DNA of 64,000 nucleotides from SZAS-18 sp038322235 (GTDB taxonomy: Bacteria > Verrucomicrobiota > Verrucomicrobiia > Chthoniobacterales > SZAS-18): NCBI GenBank assembly GCA_038322235.1, contig JBBQFQ010000004.1, positions 62,001 through 126,000 of the forward strand. The letters run 5' to 3'. Below, in pieces: positions 51,385-61,086 of the stretch. The notes under the pieces were generated by a model, which was not told where the DNA came from, ran no database searches, and was given only the letters and a program-made list of their open reading frames with translations. A program made the position numbers and the translations under genes. Numbering within the stretch: position 1 is the stretch's first letter; each line of letters begins with the position of its first letter.

Positions 51385-52281
51385 ATGAGCGATCTCCTGC
51401 ACTCCTGGCCGATGTCCGTACCTGTCTCGGAAAACTCGAAATTGACTCCCCGTGACGAAGTCACGCGGGAGCCGCGGATGGTGACGGCCGACGGCCGACG
51501 CATCCGGATTGCGACGCGGCCCGGGGCACCCGGACAGAGACCGCTCGTGATGTTCAACGGCATCGGCGCGAATCTGGAATTGCTCGAGCCGTTCGTTGAC
51601 GCCATCGACCCGAGGATCCCTGTCCTGCGCTTCGACGTGCCGGGGACAGGCGGCTCGCCGACATCGTGGTTTCCGTACCGCTTCAAAGGGCTGGCGCGAG
51701 CGGTCGCGGCGATCTGTGACCAACTCGGGTACGCCGAGGTCGATGTCTTCGGGATCTCCTGGGGCGGGGCGGCCGCCCAGCAGTTCGCCCACCAATTCCC
51801 GGCGCGCTGCCGGCGCCTGATCCTCGCCGCGACCTCACCCGGAGCCGTGATGGTGCCGGCGAGCCCAAAGGTCCTCATCAAGATGATCAGCCCGCTGCGT
51901 TATCTCCGACCTGGATACATGAAAGAGATCGCCCCGATCATCTACGGCGGCGACTTCCGAGCGCATCCCGAGCGGCTCAATGATTTCATGCGCCTGCTGC
52001 GTCCCGGGACGCCGCTCGGCTACTTCTGGCAGCTTTTCGCCGGCTGGGGCTGGACGAGCATCTTCTGGCTCCATCGGCTCCGGCAGCCCACGCTCTTGCT
52101 CGCGGGAACCGACGACCCGCTCATTCGGATGATCAACATGAAGGTCATGGCGAAACTGATCCCGCACTCCCGGCTCGTGACCTTCGACTGCGGCCATCTC
52201 TTCATCATGACTCGCACGGCCCAGGTCGCGCGGGAGATCGGAGAGTTCCTCACCGCCCCGGATGAGCCGAGCGCGGCCTGA
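51385..52281 (+). CDS. Alpha/beta hydrolase, intracellular PHA depolymerase-like
   Basis: 298 residues. The nucleophile elbow GISWGGAAAQQFAHQFP, the region FDVPGTGGSPTSWFPYRF and the late LAGTDDPLIRMINMK and DCGHLFIMTR match the PhaZ-type depolymerases of medium-chain polyhydroxyalkanoate. It would release hydroxyacyl units from storage polymer. An in-frame ATG nine codons downstream is an alternative start. No PHA synthase gene is in the window, so substrate remains inferred. Confidence 0.78.
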   Translation: MSDLLHSWPMSVPVSENSKLTPRDEVTREPRMVTADGRRIRIATRPGAPGQRPLVMFNGIGANLELLEPFVDAIDPRIPVLRFDVPGTGGSPTSWFPYRFKGLARAVAAICDQLGYAEVDVFGISWGGAAAQQFAHQFPARCRRLILAATSPGAVMVPASPKVLIKMISPLRYLRPGYMKEIAPIIYGGDFRAHPERLNDFMRLLRPGTPLGYFWQLFAGWGWTSIFWLHRLRQPTLLLAGTDDPLIRMINMKVMAKLIPHSRLVTFDCGHLFIMTRTAQVAREIGEFLTAPDEPSAA

Positions 52282-52293
52282 CGCTCGCGCTTC

Positions 52294-52674
52294 CTAAACC
52301 CGGAAGAGCGCGTTTTCGCTCACGAAGAGATTGCGCGTGCGGAACGCCGCCGGGCTCTCAAGGAGCAGGATGGTTCGGAGCGAAGCGAGCGGACTGGCAA
52401 ACCACGGCAGGCGGAGTCTGCGGGCTTCGGTGAAGGTCCAGGTCGGCTGGGAGAGCGAAAAGCGTCGCGCAAGGTCCTCCGCCGTGGCGGCGAGGTACGC
52501 ATCGTGCACCCGGCCCAATTCGCCGAAGTGAGGCGCGAGTAACGCGGGTTCGGCGGTGAGACTGCCTTCCTGCGGATTCGCATAAAACCCGTCGAGGAAG
52601 TTGGCCAGGCAGAAATCCAATCGGTCACCCCCGAGCGCTCGCTCCGCGACCTCGCTCAACGACGAGGGCCTCAC
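52294..52674 (-). CDS. Unrecognised partner of a nucleotidyltransferase-like gene
   Basis: 126 residues, mostly helical (DFCLANFLDGFYANPQEG, then RVHDAYLAATAEDLARRF). Its start overlaps the upstream DUF6036-like gene by four bases, so the two proteins are probably made together. Pairs of this sort are common in toxin-antitoxin and AbiE-like modules, but I recognise no family here. Confidence 0.6.
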   Translation of the reverse strand: MRPSSLSEVAERALGGDRLDFCLANFLDGFYANPQEGSLTAEPALLAPHFGELGRVHDAYLAATAEDLARRFSLSQPTWTFTEARRLRLPWFASPLASLRTILLLESPAAFRTRNLFVSENALFRV

Positions 52675-53237
52675 AGGGCGCCCTCCTCGAACAAGCCCTC
52701 GACCAAGAACTGGGCCTTCACGGGAATTTGGTTCGCCGGGTAGTAGTGGGAAACGGTCTCCAGGACCGAGTCGGGAGACCCCAGTTTCAGATGCCGGATG
52801 AGGAACGCAATGTCGGCCACATCGGACGGCTCACCAGGGTTCACTCCGAGACGGGCGGCCATGCACTTCATCGCGAGCAGATACTCCGGGACTGGCATCG
52901 TCAGACGAAGGTGCTGAAATTGGGGGAGCCCGCCAGGCGTGGTCTCGTGCCTTTCGGACAGAAATCCTTTCACGCCGTCATTCAGCCAGTCTGCCGACAA
53001 ATCGTGCGCTTCGGCAATTTGGCGGGCTAGCTCGCGGATAATCGCGGTTGGCTGGAAGAGGGCATCGACGTCCTTCGTCGAAAGACGCGCATTGAACGCG
53101 AGAACCATCGCCGTCCCTCCGAAGAGACAGATCTCCCCCGTGACGCCGCGCTTCCCCAATTCGTCCGACAGCGCGGCGAACGCCGCGACGATCGCCTCGC
53201 GGGTGAGGGCCGAGTCTCCGGGTTGCGACTTGGACAT
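52671..53237 (-). CDS. DUF6036-like nucleotidyltransferase-fold protein
   Basis: 188 residues. The nucleotidyltransferase core is CLFGGTAMVLAFNARLSTKD followed by VDALF, matching the GG/S...DxD pattern of AbiEii/MNT-like proteins, with one aspartate pair in KDVDAL. A later MPVPEYLLAMKCMAARLG and SDVADIAFLIRHL is typical of DUF6036/AbiEii proteins. Start ATG 53237. With its overlapping partner it may form a toxin-antitoxin or phage-defence pair. Confidence 0.65.
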   Translation of the reverse strand: MSKSQPGDSALTREAIVAAFAALSDELGKRGVTGEICLFGGTAMVLAFNARLSTKDVDALFQPTAIIRELARQIAEAHDLSADWLNDGVKGFLSERHETTPGGLPQFQHLRLTMPVPEYLLAMKCMAARLGVNPGEPSDVADIAFLIRHLKLGSPDSVLETVSHYYPANQIPVKAQFLVEGLFEEGAL

Positions 53238-53420
53238 GCGAGGAGGGATGAGCAGGAATGGTGACACGACCATCGGCCGAGTCGACTTCGATCACGCTCC
53301 CCGACCACCGGCTGGCGCCCCGCCGATTCCAGCCTCCCACGATCCCGCTTGCGTGGCTGGGCTCGCCCGCGAGACTCGGAATCCTCCGATTTTCGGACCT
53401 AGGTGTGTCAGACCGCTAGC

Positions 53421-55481
53421 ATGACTTCAAATAAGCCGCGGCGAAAAACCACGTTTCAGGCGGCCTTGCTCCGGCTGCTGCTCGGCACGCTACTTCTCAC
53501 GGTCGGGGGAATCGGCGTCCTCGTTTACTACAACTCGATCCGCGCCATCGAGGCGCTGCGGAAACAGCATTTTCAGCTGATCTCAATCGCGGTGGCCCGC
53601 GAAGTTCAGGAGTTCTTCAAACCGGCCTACCGTACGCTCTTCGAACTCCAAACCCTCGGTGAGCGCGATCTGCTCCCGCTGGATGATCCTGCGCTCCTCG
53701 GGGCGCTCTTCGCGGAACGCATCCGGTACATTCCGTCGGTGAGCTGGATGAGCTATTCCGACCTCGCCTCCGGGCGCTTTGTCGGAGTCTGGCGCTCCCC
53801 GCGTGGAAGCATTGTCCTAAACCGCTCTGCTCCGACGGAGAACGCCGGACGGCCGACGGAAATGGTCCTGAATGCGGATGGCAGCAGCGAACCCTTCGAG
53901 CATGAACTGCCGGGCGGATACGATCCGCGGGAAAAGCCATGGTTCCGCGGTGCTCTGAAGTCGAACGGTGTCTTTTGGTCGGAGATCTATACGTTTGCCG
54001 AAGGCCGCAGGGGGATTTCCGCATCCCTCAAATGCATGGACCGGAAAACCGGCGAACCCCGGGGCGTCCTGACGGCGGATTTTTTCCTCGATGACATCAC
54101 GGCCTTTCTCTCGCGGATCGATCCGGAGCATCGACGCATGCTGCTGGCGCTCACGCAGACGGGAGAGGTCTTTGGGCTGTCCTCGACGCTGATCGCACCC
54201 GCGAAGGAGGCCATTCGCCAGATGCGCCAGATTGCGCCCTCCGCGCTGCAAGGCATGGACGCGGGCCACCCGGTGACCGTGCCACTGAACTTTCCCGGCG
54301 AGGAGGGTGAGATGGTCTTCGCGTCCTCGCCGGTGGACGGAAATTTTCAGCTGATCACCGGGGTCGGCACCCCCGACGCGGAGTTCCTCGGAGCGGTCCG
54401 CGCGAACGCCCAGCTCACTCTCGTCATTGGAATCCTCGCCTTGGCGGCGGCGGCCGTGGCCTCGATCATTCTCGCGCGGCGGCTCGGCGGGATGCTCGGG
54501 GCGATTTCCCACGAGCTCGAGGAAGTCGGACAATTCCAGCTCACCCCGAGGCCTTGGCGGGAGACGTCCCTGCGGGAGATCGATGTCGTGCACGATTCCG
54601 TCGATCGCATGAAGGCGGGTCTGCGTTCCTTCGGACGGTACGTGCCGCGCCAGCTCGTGCGCGAGCTGCTCGCCCAGGGAACGGAAGCGCGGCTGGGCGG
54701 TGAAACGCGGGAACTGACGGTCTTCTTTTCGGATATCGCCGGTTTTACTGGCATCTCCGAGAAGATGACGCCGACTCAGCTCGTCGAACAGCTAGGGGAC
54801 TACCTCGCGCTCGTGACGGCGCGTCTCGAAGAGGAACGAGGCACGATCGACAAGTTCATGGGCGATGGCGTGCTGGCCTTCTTCAACGCTCCCCAACGGG
54901 TCGCCGACCACCCGCGGCACGCCTGCCGGGCGGCCTGCGCGCTGCAGCGCGTCCTCGATGCCACGGTGGGGACGGCGGCGCGCCCCGTCTTCCGCACCCG
55001 CATCGGGCTCCACACGGGAGAAGTGCTGGTGGGGAATATCGGCACCCCGGAACGATTTGCTTACACAATCATCGGTGATGCGGTGAATCTCGCTTCGCGG
55101 CTCGAGAGCCTGAACAAAGCCTACGGCACGCGGATGCTCGCGAGCGAGGACCTCTGGCGCCAGGTGGCGAACGACTTCGAGTGGCGTCGTCTCGATCGGG
55201 TTGCGGTCTATGGCCGGGCCGCCGGAACGGTCGTTTTCGAACTGATGGGGGAAAAAGGTACGATCGCCGGACCACAGCTGGAGGCGCGCGATGCCTACGA
55301 GCGTGGACTCGAGGCGTATTTCCGGCGAGATTTCGACGGCGCCAGCCGGGAATTCCGGCTCGCGGCCACCCTCCGCCCCGACGACACCGCGGCTCCGCTG
55401 CTGGCGGAGCGCGCGGCCCGGCTGCAGGCCGTGGGAGTCCCAGCGGACTGGAACGGCGTCTACGTCGCGGCCGAGAAATAG
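53421..55481 (+). CDS. Membrane-bound class III adenylate/guanylate cyclase with extracellular sensor domain
   Basis: 686 residues. A first membrane helix (about 20-40), a periplasmic Cache-like sensor to about 330 (YDPREKPWFRGAL, SEIYTFAEGRRGISAS), a second helix (about 335-358), a HAMP-like linker, and a class III cyclase domain from about 430: VFFSDIAGFTGISEKM, DKFMGDGVLAFF and TIIGDAVNLASRLE. Both metal-binding aspartates are present. A C-terminal helical segment resembles one TPR. It would make cAMP in response to a small ligand. Start ATG 53421. Confidence 0.9.
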   Translation: MTSNKPRRKTTFQAALLRLLLGTLLLTVGGIGVLVYYNSIRAIEALRKQHFQLISIAVAREVQEFFKPAYRTLFELQTLGERDLLPLDDPALLGALFAERIRYIPSVSWMSYSDLASGRFVGVWRSPRGSIVLNRSAPTENAGRPTEMVLNADGSSEPFEHELPGGYDPREKPWFRGALKSNGVFWSEIYTFAEGRRGISASLKCMDRKTGEPRGVLTADFFLDDITAFLSRIDPEHRRMLLALTQTGEVFGLSSTLIAPAKEAIRQMRQIAPSALQGMDAGHPVTVPLNFPGEEGEMVFASSPVDGNFQLITGVGTPDAEFLGAVRANAQLTLVIGILALAAAAVASIILARRLGGMLGAISHELEEVGQFQLTPRPWRETSLREIDVVHDSVDRMKAGLRSFGRYVPRQLVRELLAQGTEARLGGETRELTVFFSDIAGFTGISEKMTPTQLVEQLGDYLALVTARLEEERGTIDKFMGDGVLAFFNAPQRVADHPRHACRAACALQRVLDATVGTAARPVFRTRIGLHTGEVLVGNIGTPERFAYTIIGDAVNLASRLESLNKAYGTRMLASEDLWRQVANDFEWRRLDRVAVYGRAAGTVVFELMGEKGTIAGPQLEARDAYERGLEAYFRRDFDGASREFRLAATLRPDDTAAPLLAERAARLQAVGVPADWNGVYVAAEK

Positions 55482-55491
55482 CCGTCCGCGT

Positions 55492-55953
55492 TCACTCGAC
55501 CCCGCGGATGACGGCCTTCGGGATACGGGTCTGACCTCCGTGGGTGAGACCGCTCAACTCCGCGCCCAACGGTGATTCAGGTGTGAGGACCGTGATGCTC
55601 ACGCCCTGGCACCTCACTTCGAGGCCGCCGCCGGCGGGCGCGAGAAAGAACCACGCGGTCTCGTCCGGAAACTCGAGCTGCACCAGCGCGCTCAATCCGA
55701 TGGGTGTGCTCCGAGAGAAATCGCGCAGCGGAAGTCGCGCGCAGATGTCCGCCGCTTCCCCGGCGGCCTGCGCCTGCTTCGCTAACCCGTCGGCGAGATA
55801 GTTCTCCTCCGTCGAACGCGTGTCGTATTTCCCCTCCGCCTTGCTGTGCGGGTCGTTTCCCGTCGCTCGGGCGGTCTGCGAACTCCCGCGCAAGCCTTCA
55901 AACTCCGCGCGCAACGCCTCGACGACGGCCTGGAGGACGAGAGCTTTGTTCAC
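55492..55953 (-). CDS. Gre-like transcription factor (GreA/GreB family, divergent)
   Basis: 153 residues. The N-terminal half forms a coiled-coil-like hairpin with SKAEGKYDTRSTEENYLADG, typical of divergent GreA/GreB-type proteins. The C-terminal half looks like the Gre FKBP-like domain (VRCQGVSITVLTPESPLGAE). True GreA factors carry two acidic residues at the coiled-coil tip; whether they are kept is unclear. It probably binds RNA polymerase near the secondary channel, with unknown effect. Confidence 0.65.
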   Translation of the reverse strand: MNKALVLQAVVEALRAEFEGLRGSSQTARATGNDPHSKAEGKYDTRSTEENYLADGLAKQAQAAGEAADICARLPLRDFSRSTPIGLSALVQLEFPDETAWFFLAPAGGGLEVRCQGVSITVLTPESPLGAELSGLTHGGQTRIPKAVIRGVE

Positions 55954-56051
55954 AAGGGGATGGGAGGATCTCGCGGGTGACGGACGTCGGATCGCAATCC
56001 TATTTCATCCCAGCCGGGAAGTAGTAGCATGAAGCACCTCATCGATCACCC

Positions 56052-56744
56052 ATGGACAACGATACCCTCAAGGCCGGATGCGCCATTTTCGTCCTCGGAG
56101 CCCTCGCCGCGGTGGGAGCTCTCTTCTGGTACCTCGGGCCCGTCTTTGTCATGCTCGGGATGGGGACCGTCCTCGCGCTGGGGATCGGCGGACTCGTCTA
56201 CGCCTCGAAATACAGCACGTCGGCCCGGCGTCAGGCCGCTCTGAAGGAGGGGCAGGTGGCGGAATCGCTCATGGAAATGTTCACCAAGGGCGAGGATCAG
56301 CAGATCCAGTCGCTCATTCGCTCGCCGTCGACGCTGAAGCTTCCGGCGGGCGTAAAGCGCGACAAACTGGTCGACGCCGCGCGGGGACTCGGCCGCGTGC
56401 GCAAGGCGGCCCAGTCGACCGTAAACAAGTACATCCCGACCGAGATCAAGGACGACGCCGTGCGGCAATGCATCGGTTCAGCCCAGGCACTCTTCAGTCT
56501 CTGCGAGCGGCTCACGCTGGCCGCGCAGCTCGGCGGCGATGTGGGCGAAGTGGCCGAACGGATTTCCGCCGTGAACCACGAATTTCAAACGATCGCGACC
56601 GCGACCGAAGGCGTCATGTCCCAGTTCTCCAAGCTCACCCTCGGCGTGAACGACGAGGCGCTCGAGCAGGCTCGCCGCAACATCGAGTCCGTCGGCTGGC
56701 AAGCTGGTGAAATGAATAAGCTGGAGCAACTACTCGCCCAGTAG
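56052..56744 (+). CDS. Membrane-anchored helical protein of unknown function
   Basis: 230 residues. Two N-terminal membrane helices (AIFVLGALAAVGALFWYLGP and VMLGMGTVLALGIGGLVYAS), then a cytoplasmic helical domain (about 60-230) containing EGQVAESLMEMFTKGEDQQI and EVAERISAVNHEFQTIATAT. The phasing suggests a coiled coil. No family recognised. Convergent with recQ. Confidence 0.65.
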   Translation: MDNDTLKAGCAIFVLGALAAVGALFWYLGPVFVMLGMGTVLALGIGGLVYASKYSTSARRQAALKEGQVAESLMEMFTKGEDQQIQSLIRSPSTLKLPAGVKRDKLVDAARGLGRVRKAAQSTVNKYIPTEIKDDAVRQCIGSAQALFSLCERLTLAAQLGGDVGEVAERISAVNHEFQTIATATEGVMSQFSKLTLGVNDEALEQARRNIESVGWQAGEMNKLEQLLAQ

Positions 56745-56776
56745 CGCGCCAGACCGGGCGCGCGTGGCAGGATGTT

Positions 56777-58705
56777 TCATCCCAGCGCTTCGACGCGCGC
56801 CAGCACCTCGCGAAACGGCCTGCGCTCGAAGCGGCCGAAGGCGGGATGGCGCGGTAATTTCCCCCGGCTGGTGGCGGGACTCTTGAGCCCGCAGAGGAAG
56901 CGCGTCAGCGGACGCGCTCCCGCGAGGGCGTTGTGCTCTTCTTCCCGCACGCCGGCAATCACGCGATCATCCTCGGTCGTGAACGGCGGTACTTTCGACG
57001 CCGGGAGCGTCAGCGGTTCCGTCGCAAACCCGGTGCGGCAGTGGTGGCAGTGACCGCACTCCTTCTCCAGCGCTTCGCCAAAATGCGCGAGGAGCTTCCG
57101 CGTCAGGCATCCAGGGTGCCGCACGAAGTCCAGGATCTGCGCCATTCGCGCCGTCTCCCGCTCTTCGCGGGCCGCGAACATCGTGAAAAGCCGCGCCGCG
57201 ACTTCCCCCGGTTCGCGGGCGGCCGCGTCGCCGGTCAGCCGATACGCATGCCGAAGCCCTGAGGGCTTCAGGAGGATCGCGCCCGATTCCTCCAGCCACG
57301 TCAGCGCCTTCATGATGCGCTCGCGTGGTTCGCCGAGCGAGGTCACCGCCTCCTCGACATTGAGGGTGATGTATTTCGGGCCGCGTCGTCCGACGTTCAG
57401 GAGTCCGCGGAGAAATTTTTGGCGCTCGGCGTTGTGCGCTCCGAGGATGTCCGCATCCGAGCGCAGCGGCTGGATCTGGTAACTCTCGTAGAACGCGTGC
57501 GTCGGTCGGAGCAAACCCTCGAGTTCGAGATAAGTGATCACCGTCTCAACGACGAGCGGCCGGATGTCGGTGCTCTGGCTCAGGTCGTAGCGACTGATGT
57601 CGAATTCCTCCCCCTGCCCCAGCAACTGCTTCACCAGCGCGCGAATCGCCGGTTCTGTGGGCGTATCGCCGAGGGTGAAATTCTCGAGCGGAATGACGTC
57701 GTCTGCGCAGGCGAAAAGCTCGCAAAGCGAAGGCGCGCTATCGCGTCCGGCGCGTCCGATCTCCTGCTGATAGTTCTCCAGCGTCTTCGGAAGGTTGTAG
57801 TGAAAGACGCCGCGGATATCCGCTTTGTCGATGCCCATCCCGAAGGCGATCGTCGCCACGATGATCTCGATCCGGCCCGCCATGAACCCCTCCTGCGTGG
57901 AAGTGCGCTCCTCCTCCGGCATCCCCGCGTGATAGGCCCGCGCGCTGAGTCCGGCGGCCGCGAGATGCTCGGCCGCCTCCTCCGCGGTTTTCTGAAAAGT
58001 GACGTAAACCACGGCGGGTCGGACCTTCGGACTTCGCAGCCGGCGCGTCACTTCGCCGAGTCGGGCCTCCGCCGCGGCCGGGGTCACCCGCAGATGGAGA
58101 TTTTCCCGGTGGAAGGACGTCTGCACATGCTCCGCATCCGCGATCCCGAAGGAGCGGCGGATGTCCGCCGCGACTTCCGGGGTGGCGGTGGCGGTGAGCG
58201 CGAGCACCGGTCCGAGGTTCAACTCCTGAGCGACGCGCGCCAGGCGCAAATACTCCGGCCGGAAATTGTGTCCCCACTCCGAGATGCAATGCGCCTCATC
58301 GATGGCGAAAAGGGAAATCTTCATCCGACGCAGCCGCCCGACGAACGACTCGCTGCTCAAGCGTTCCGGCGCGACGTAGAGCAGCTTCAGGGTGCCCTCG
58401 CGGAGATCCGCATAGACCTGCTGCACCTCCTGGGAGGAGAGGCTCGAATCCAGGCGCGCCGCCCGAATTCCCCGCGCGCGGAGCGCATCGACCTGATCCT
58501 TCATGAGCGCGATCAGCGGCGAGATCACGAGCACCACGCCGTCGAGCAGGAGCGCCGGCAACTGATAGCAAAGCGACTTCCCCGCGCCGGTGGGAAACAG
58601 CGCGAGCGCGGAACGCCCCGCCAGGAGGGCCCGGATCACCGCCTCCTGGCCCGCGCGAAACTCTCCGAAGCCAAAATGCGTCTGCAGCGCGGAGCGGAGG
58701 TCCAT
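56777..58705 (-). CDS. recQ: ATP-dependent DNA helicase RecQ
   Basis: 642 residues of the SF2 RecQ family. Walker A is FPTGAGKSLCYQLPA, the DEAH box is AIDEAHCISEWGHNFRPEYL, and motif VI is QEIGRAGRDSAPS. A zinc-binding cluster (ECGHCHHCRTG) sits near the C-terminus. I see no HRDC domain. The start ATG 58705 is preceded by a six-unit heptamer array (58711-58750). RecQ unwinds recombination intermediates and stalled forks. Confidence 0.92.
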   Translation of the reverse strand: MDLRSALQTHFGFGEFRAGQEAVIRALLAGRSALALFPTGAGKSLCYQLPALLLDGVVLVISPLIALMKDQVDALRARGIRAARLDSSLSSQEVQQVYADLREGTLKLLYVAPERLSSESFVGRLRRMKISLFAIDEAHCISEWGHNFRPEYLRLARVAQELNLGPVLALTATATPEVAADIRRSFGIADAEHVQTSFHRENLHLRVTPAAAEARLGEVTRRLRSPKVRPAVVYVTFQKTAEEAAEHLAAAGLSARAYHAGMPEEERTSTQEGFMAGRIEIIVATIAFGMGIDKADIRGVFHYNLPKTLENYQQEIGRAGRDSAPSLCELFACADDVIPLENFTLGDTPTEPAIRALVKQLLGQGEEFDISRYDLSQSTDIRPLVVETVITYLELEGLLRPTHAFYESYQIQPLRSDADILGAHNAERQKFLRGLLNVGRRGPKYITLNVEEAVTSLGEPRERIMKALTWLEESGAILLKPSGLRHAYRLTGDAAAREPGEVAARLFTMFAAREERETARMAQILDFVRHPGCLTRKLLAHFGEALEKECGHCHHCRTGFATEPLTLPASKVPPFTTEDDRVIAGVREEEHNALAGARPLTRFLCGLKSPATSRGKLPRHPAFGRFERRPFREVLARVEALG

Positions 58706-58710
58706 CTGAT

Positions 58711-58750
58711 GAACATCGAACATTGAACGTTGAACGTCCAACTTCGAAGT
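58711..58750 (-). repeat. Six-unit GTTCRAY-type heptamer array before recQ
   Basis: On the minus strand six 7-base units follow one another (CTTCGAA, GTTGGAC, GTTCAAC, GTTCAAT, GTTCGAT, GTTCATC), and the array ends about four bases before the recQ ATG. A closely related array ends exactly at the ATG of the gene at 61493. Confidence 0.75.
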
Positions 58751-58915
58751 CCCGAACCCCCTTGCCGGATCGATCCCGCCTGGTGAAAAAACAATGCGCC
58801 TTACGCTGCCGACCCCGACGCCCCTCATCCGCCCTCCGCTTTCGGCCCTTTGGCTCGCCCTTCGTTCTTTGGCTACGGCATTTCCGGCTCACCCGCGAGA
58901 GCGGGAAATGGCGAA

Positions 58916-58953
58916 ACGCCCGACCGTCGGCCAAGCGACGATCGAGCGTTTTT
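58916..58953. terminator. Bidirectional terminator-like hairpin
   Basis: ACGCCCGACCGTCG (58916-58929) pairs with CGACGATCGAGCGT (58936-58949) with two mismatches or wobbles, followed by TTTTT on the plus strand. On the minus strand it follows the GloVer-repeat gene by about 75 bases and would end that transcript. Confidence 0.55.
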
Positions 58954-59025
58954 CACCGCCAGGCCGTGGCCGCGTCCGATGGTCCCCTTGAGGGATTCGG
59001 GCGCGTCACCCAGCGATCGGCCGAC

Positions 59026-61086
59026 TTACGGGACCTCGTAAACTTCCACCGATCCGACACCGATCGAGTTGCCCACCCCGCTGACGATGGCGGTATAGTT
59101 CCCTTCGGCCAGCGTCATGAGGATCGCACTCTCGTTTGCGTTTGTCGGAGCGAAGCCGCTGGCGCTGATCGCGCCCGCATTGGCGGCGTCCTGCCAGTTG
59201 TCGTTCGTCGCGATCGGCTGACCCGTCGCGGCGCTGATCAAGGTGAGCATCGGGTTCGCGAGCGTTCCGGCCACGCCCCCCAAGCTGGGACCAAGGGCCC
59301 GGATGAGCACATTCTTGCTCCCGCCCCGAACCGCGAAACCGACGATCTCGACGTTGTCCCCCGTTTGGATCTTCGCCCGGGTGCTGAGGTTGATCAGTTT
59401 CGGCCCGGCCGCGAGGTCATCCAGGTCATAGGCCTCGACCAGCGCCACGCCGCTCGAACCACCCGCTCCGGTGACCAATGCAGTGTAGACGCCCGGCTGC
59501 AACGACACGAGAATCACACTTTCACGAGGGTCCGAGGGCGGAAGTCCCGTGGCGGCAATCGCGGCCGCGGTCGCTCCGGTAGAGCCATTCTGGACGGAAA
59601 CTGGCGTCATCCAGTCGTCGTTGCTCGCCACGACCGCGCCGTTGCCGATCAACGTGAGCTGCGGATCGGCGAGCACGTTCGCCACGCCTTGCGCCGACAG
59701 GCTCGGACCGATGGCCCGAATGATCACTCGCTTGGGGGCGCTTCCGCTGATCACCAGGCCCGCGATCATGATGTTGTCGCCCGTCTCCACTCTCGCCCGA
59801 GTGCTCACGTTGACCAAACGAGGGGTCACCGCGCTCGTGACGGTGAGTTTGATGAGCGTGCCGTCGCCGGTGGTGCCACCCGAACCCGTGAGGCTGGCAA
59901 AGACGTGCGAGCCGATTTCGACCAAGCCGCCCACGGGATTCGCGGGGCCGGTGGCATTCGTCGGATCGAGCTTGGCCACGACCGTGAACGTGCGGTCCGT
60001 CTTGACCTGGAAGAAAGCGCCGGGGCCGAAGCGCAGGCTCGAAGGGTCAGTGCCAAAGCCCTCCAGGACACTGCCGTAGAAGTTGCCATCGCTGCCCTGA
60101 ACAAGCCCGCCGGGGGCCGATCCGTCCACAAACGGGTCCTCGAACTCATGGAGGAGCGTGACCGAACCGGCGAGAGTGGCGCGGAACACGGTCCCGAACT
60201 GCCGCTGGCCACCCTGCTTCGAGGTGCCGTAGAGGGCGCCGTCAGCCCCTTGGACCAGGGCGCTCAGGAAACCGCTCGGAGCCGTGCTTCCGCCTAGGAA
60301 CGTGAAGATCTTCGTTACGGTGCCGTCGATTTTCGCCTGGAAGATGGAGCCGTTGCCCGAGTCTCCGCCCGAAGCGCCGCCAGAATTGCTCAGGCCATAG
60401 AAGTTGCCGTCCGATCCCACGAGCAGCTGCGCCTCTGGAATCTTTCCGGGGCCGTCGCCGCTGGCGAAGGCGAAGAGTGTGGTCCGCGTCCGGCCATCAG
60501 CCGAGAGGCGGAAGTAGGTGCCGTAGTTGCCGGGGCTGCCACCGTCGCGCGTCAGACCGTAGAAGTTACCGTCGCTGCCCTGGACAATGGCGCTGGGGAA
60601 GAGCCCTTCGTTCGCGGCGCCGGTGTCGAACTCATAAAGTTTGGCGAAGGTGCCATCCAGCCCGAGACGAAAGAACGTTCCGGCGCCAGCGGGGGTCGTC
60701 GGATTCGCCCCGCCTCCCCGCGTGATGCCATAGAGGTTTCCGTCCCGGCCCTGAATGATGGCCTTGGGTAATATGCCTTCGGACTGGGACTGAAAGGCAT
60801 GAAGGACACTATACTGGCCGCCGGGCGTCAATTTGAAAACGGTGCCCCGGTCGCCGACGCCGCCACCAGAGACGACACCATAGAAATTTCCATCGCTCGC
60901 CTTGATGATCTGCGCGGGCGCGGAAGGGGTGGCACCATCGGCCCCGCCGAGGTTGCGAAGCACGGACACGGCACCAGTGGCCTGCGCGGGGGCGCGGGGA
61001 GCAAAGATCGCAGCGCTGGTGAACGCTAGGATCGTAACGAGTCGACGCGCTGTGAGCGCAGAGAAGTGGGAACGAAGGATTTTCAT
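59026..61086 (-). CDS. Secreted GloVer-repeat protein
   Basis: 686 residues with a signal peptide (about 1-35). Residues about 40-440 hold around eight tandem repeats of the kind G-x-L-VQGSDGNFYG followed by GTVFRATLAG, the choice-of-anchor GloVer repeat, probably a beta-propeller. Two C-terminal domains of about 120 residues repeat each other: VNVSTRARVETGDN with VIIRAIGPSLS, and INLSTRAKIQTGDN with VLIRALGPSLG. Such proteins are frequent in Verrucomicrobiota and may be surface or matrix components. Start ATG 61086. Confidence 0.8.
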   Translation of the reverse strand: MKILRSHFSALTARRLVTILAFTSAAIFAPRAPAQATGAVSVLRNLGGADGATPSAPAQIIKASDGNFYGVVSGGGVGDRGTVFKLTPGGQYSVLHAFQSQSEGILPKAIIQGRDGNLYGITRGGGANPTTPAGAGTFFRLGLDGTFAKLYEFDTGAANEGLFPSAIVQGSDGNFYGLTRDGGSPGNYGTYFRLSADGRTRTTLFAFASGDGPGKIPEAQLLVGSDGNFYGLSNSGGASGGDSGNGSIFQAKIDGTVTKIFTFLGGSTAPSGFLSALVQGADGALYGTSKQGGQRQFGTVFRATLAGSVTLLHEFEDPFVDGSAPGGLVQGSDGNFYGSVLEGFGTDPSSLRFGPGAFFQVKTDRTFTVVAKLDPTNATGPANPVGGLVEIGSHVFASLTGSGGTTGDGTLIKLTVTSAVTPRLVNVSTRARVETGDNIMIAGLVISGSAPKRVIIRAIGPSLSAQGVANVLADPQLTLIGNGAVVASNDDWMTPVSVQNGSTGATAAAIAATGLPPSDPRESVILVSLQPGVYTALVTGAGGSSGVALVEAYDLDDLAAGPKLINLSTRAKIQTGDNVEIVGFAVRGGSKNVLIRALGPSLGGVAGTLANPMLTLISAATGQPIATNDNWQDAANAGAISASGFAPTNANESAILMTLAEGNYTAIVSGVGNSIGVGSVEVYEVP

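Larger units (their letters stand above)
58706..59025. other. Intergenic region upstream of recQ
   Basis: 320 bases. It holds the heptamer array next to recQ (58711-58750) and a terminator-like hairpin (58916-58953). No open frame here is convincing. The recQ promoter should lie between the hairpin and the array. Confidence 0.6.
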
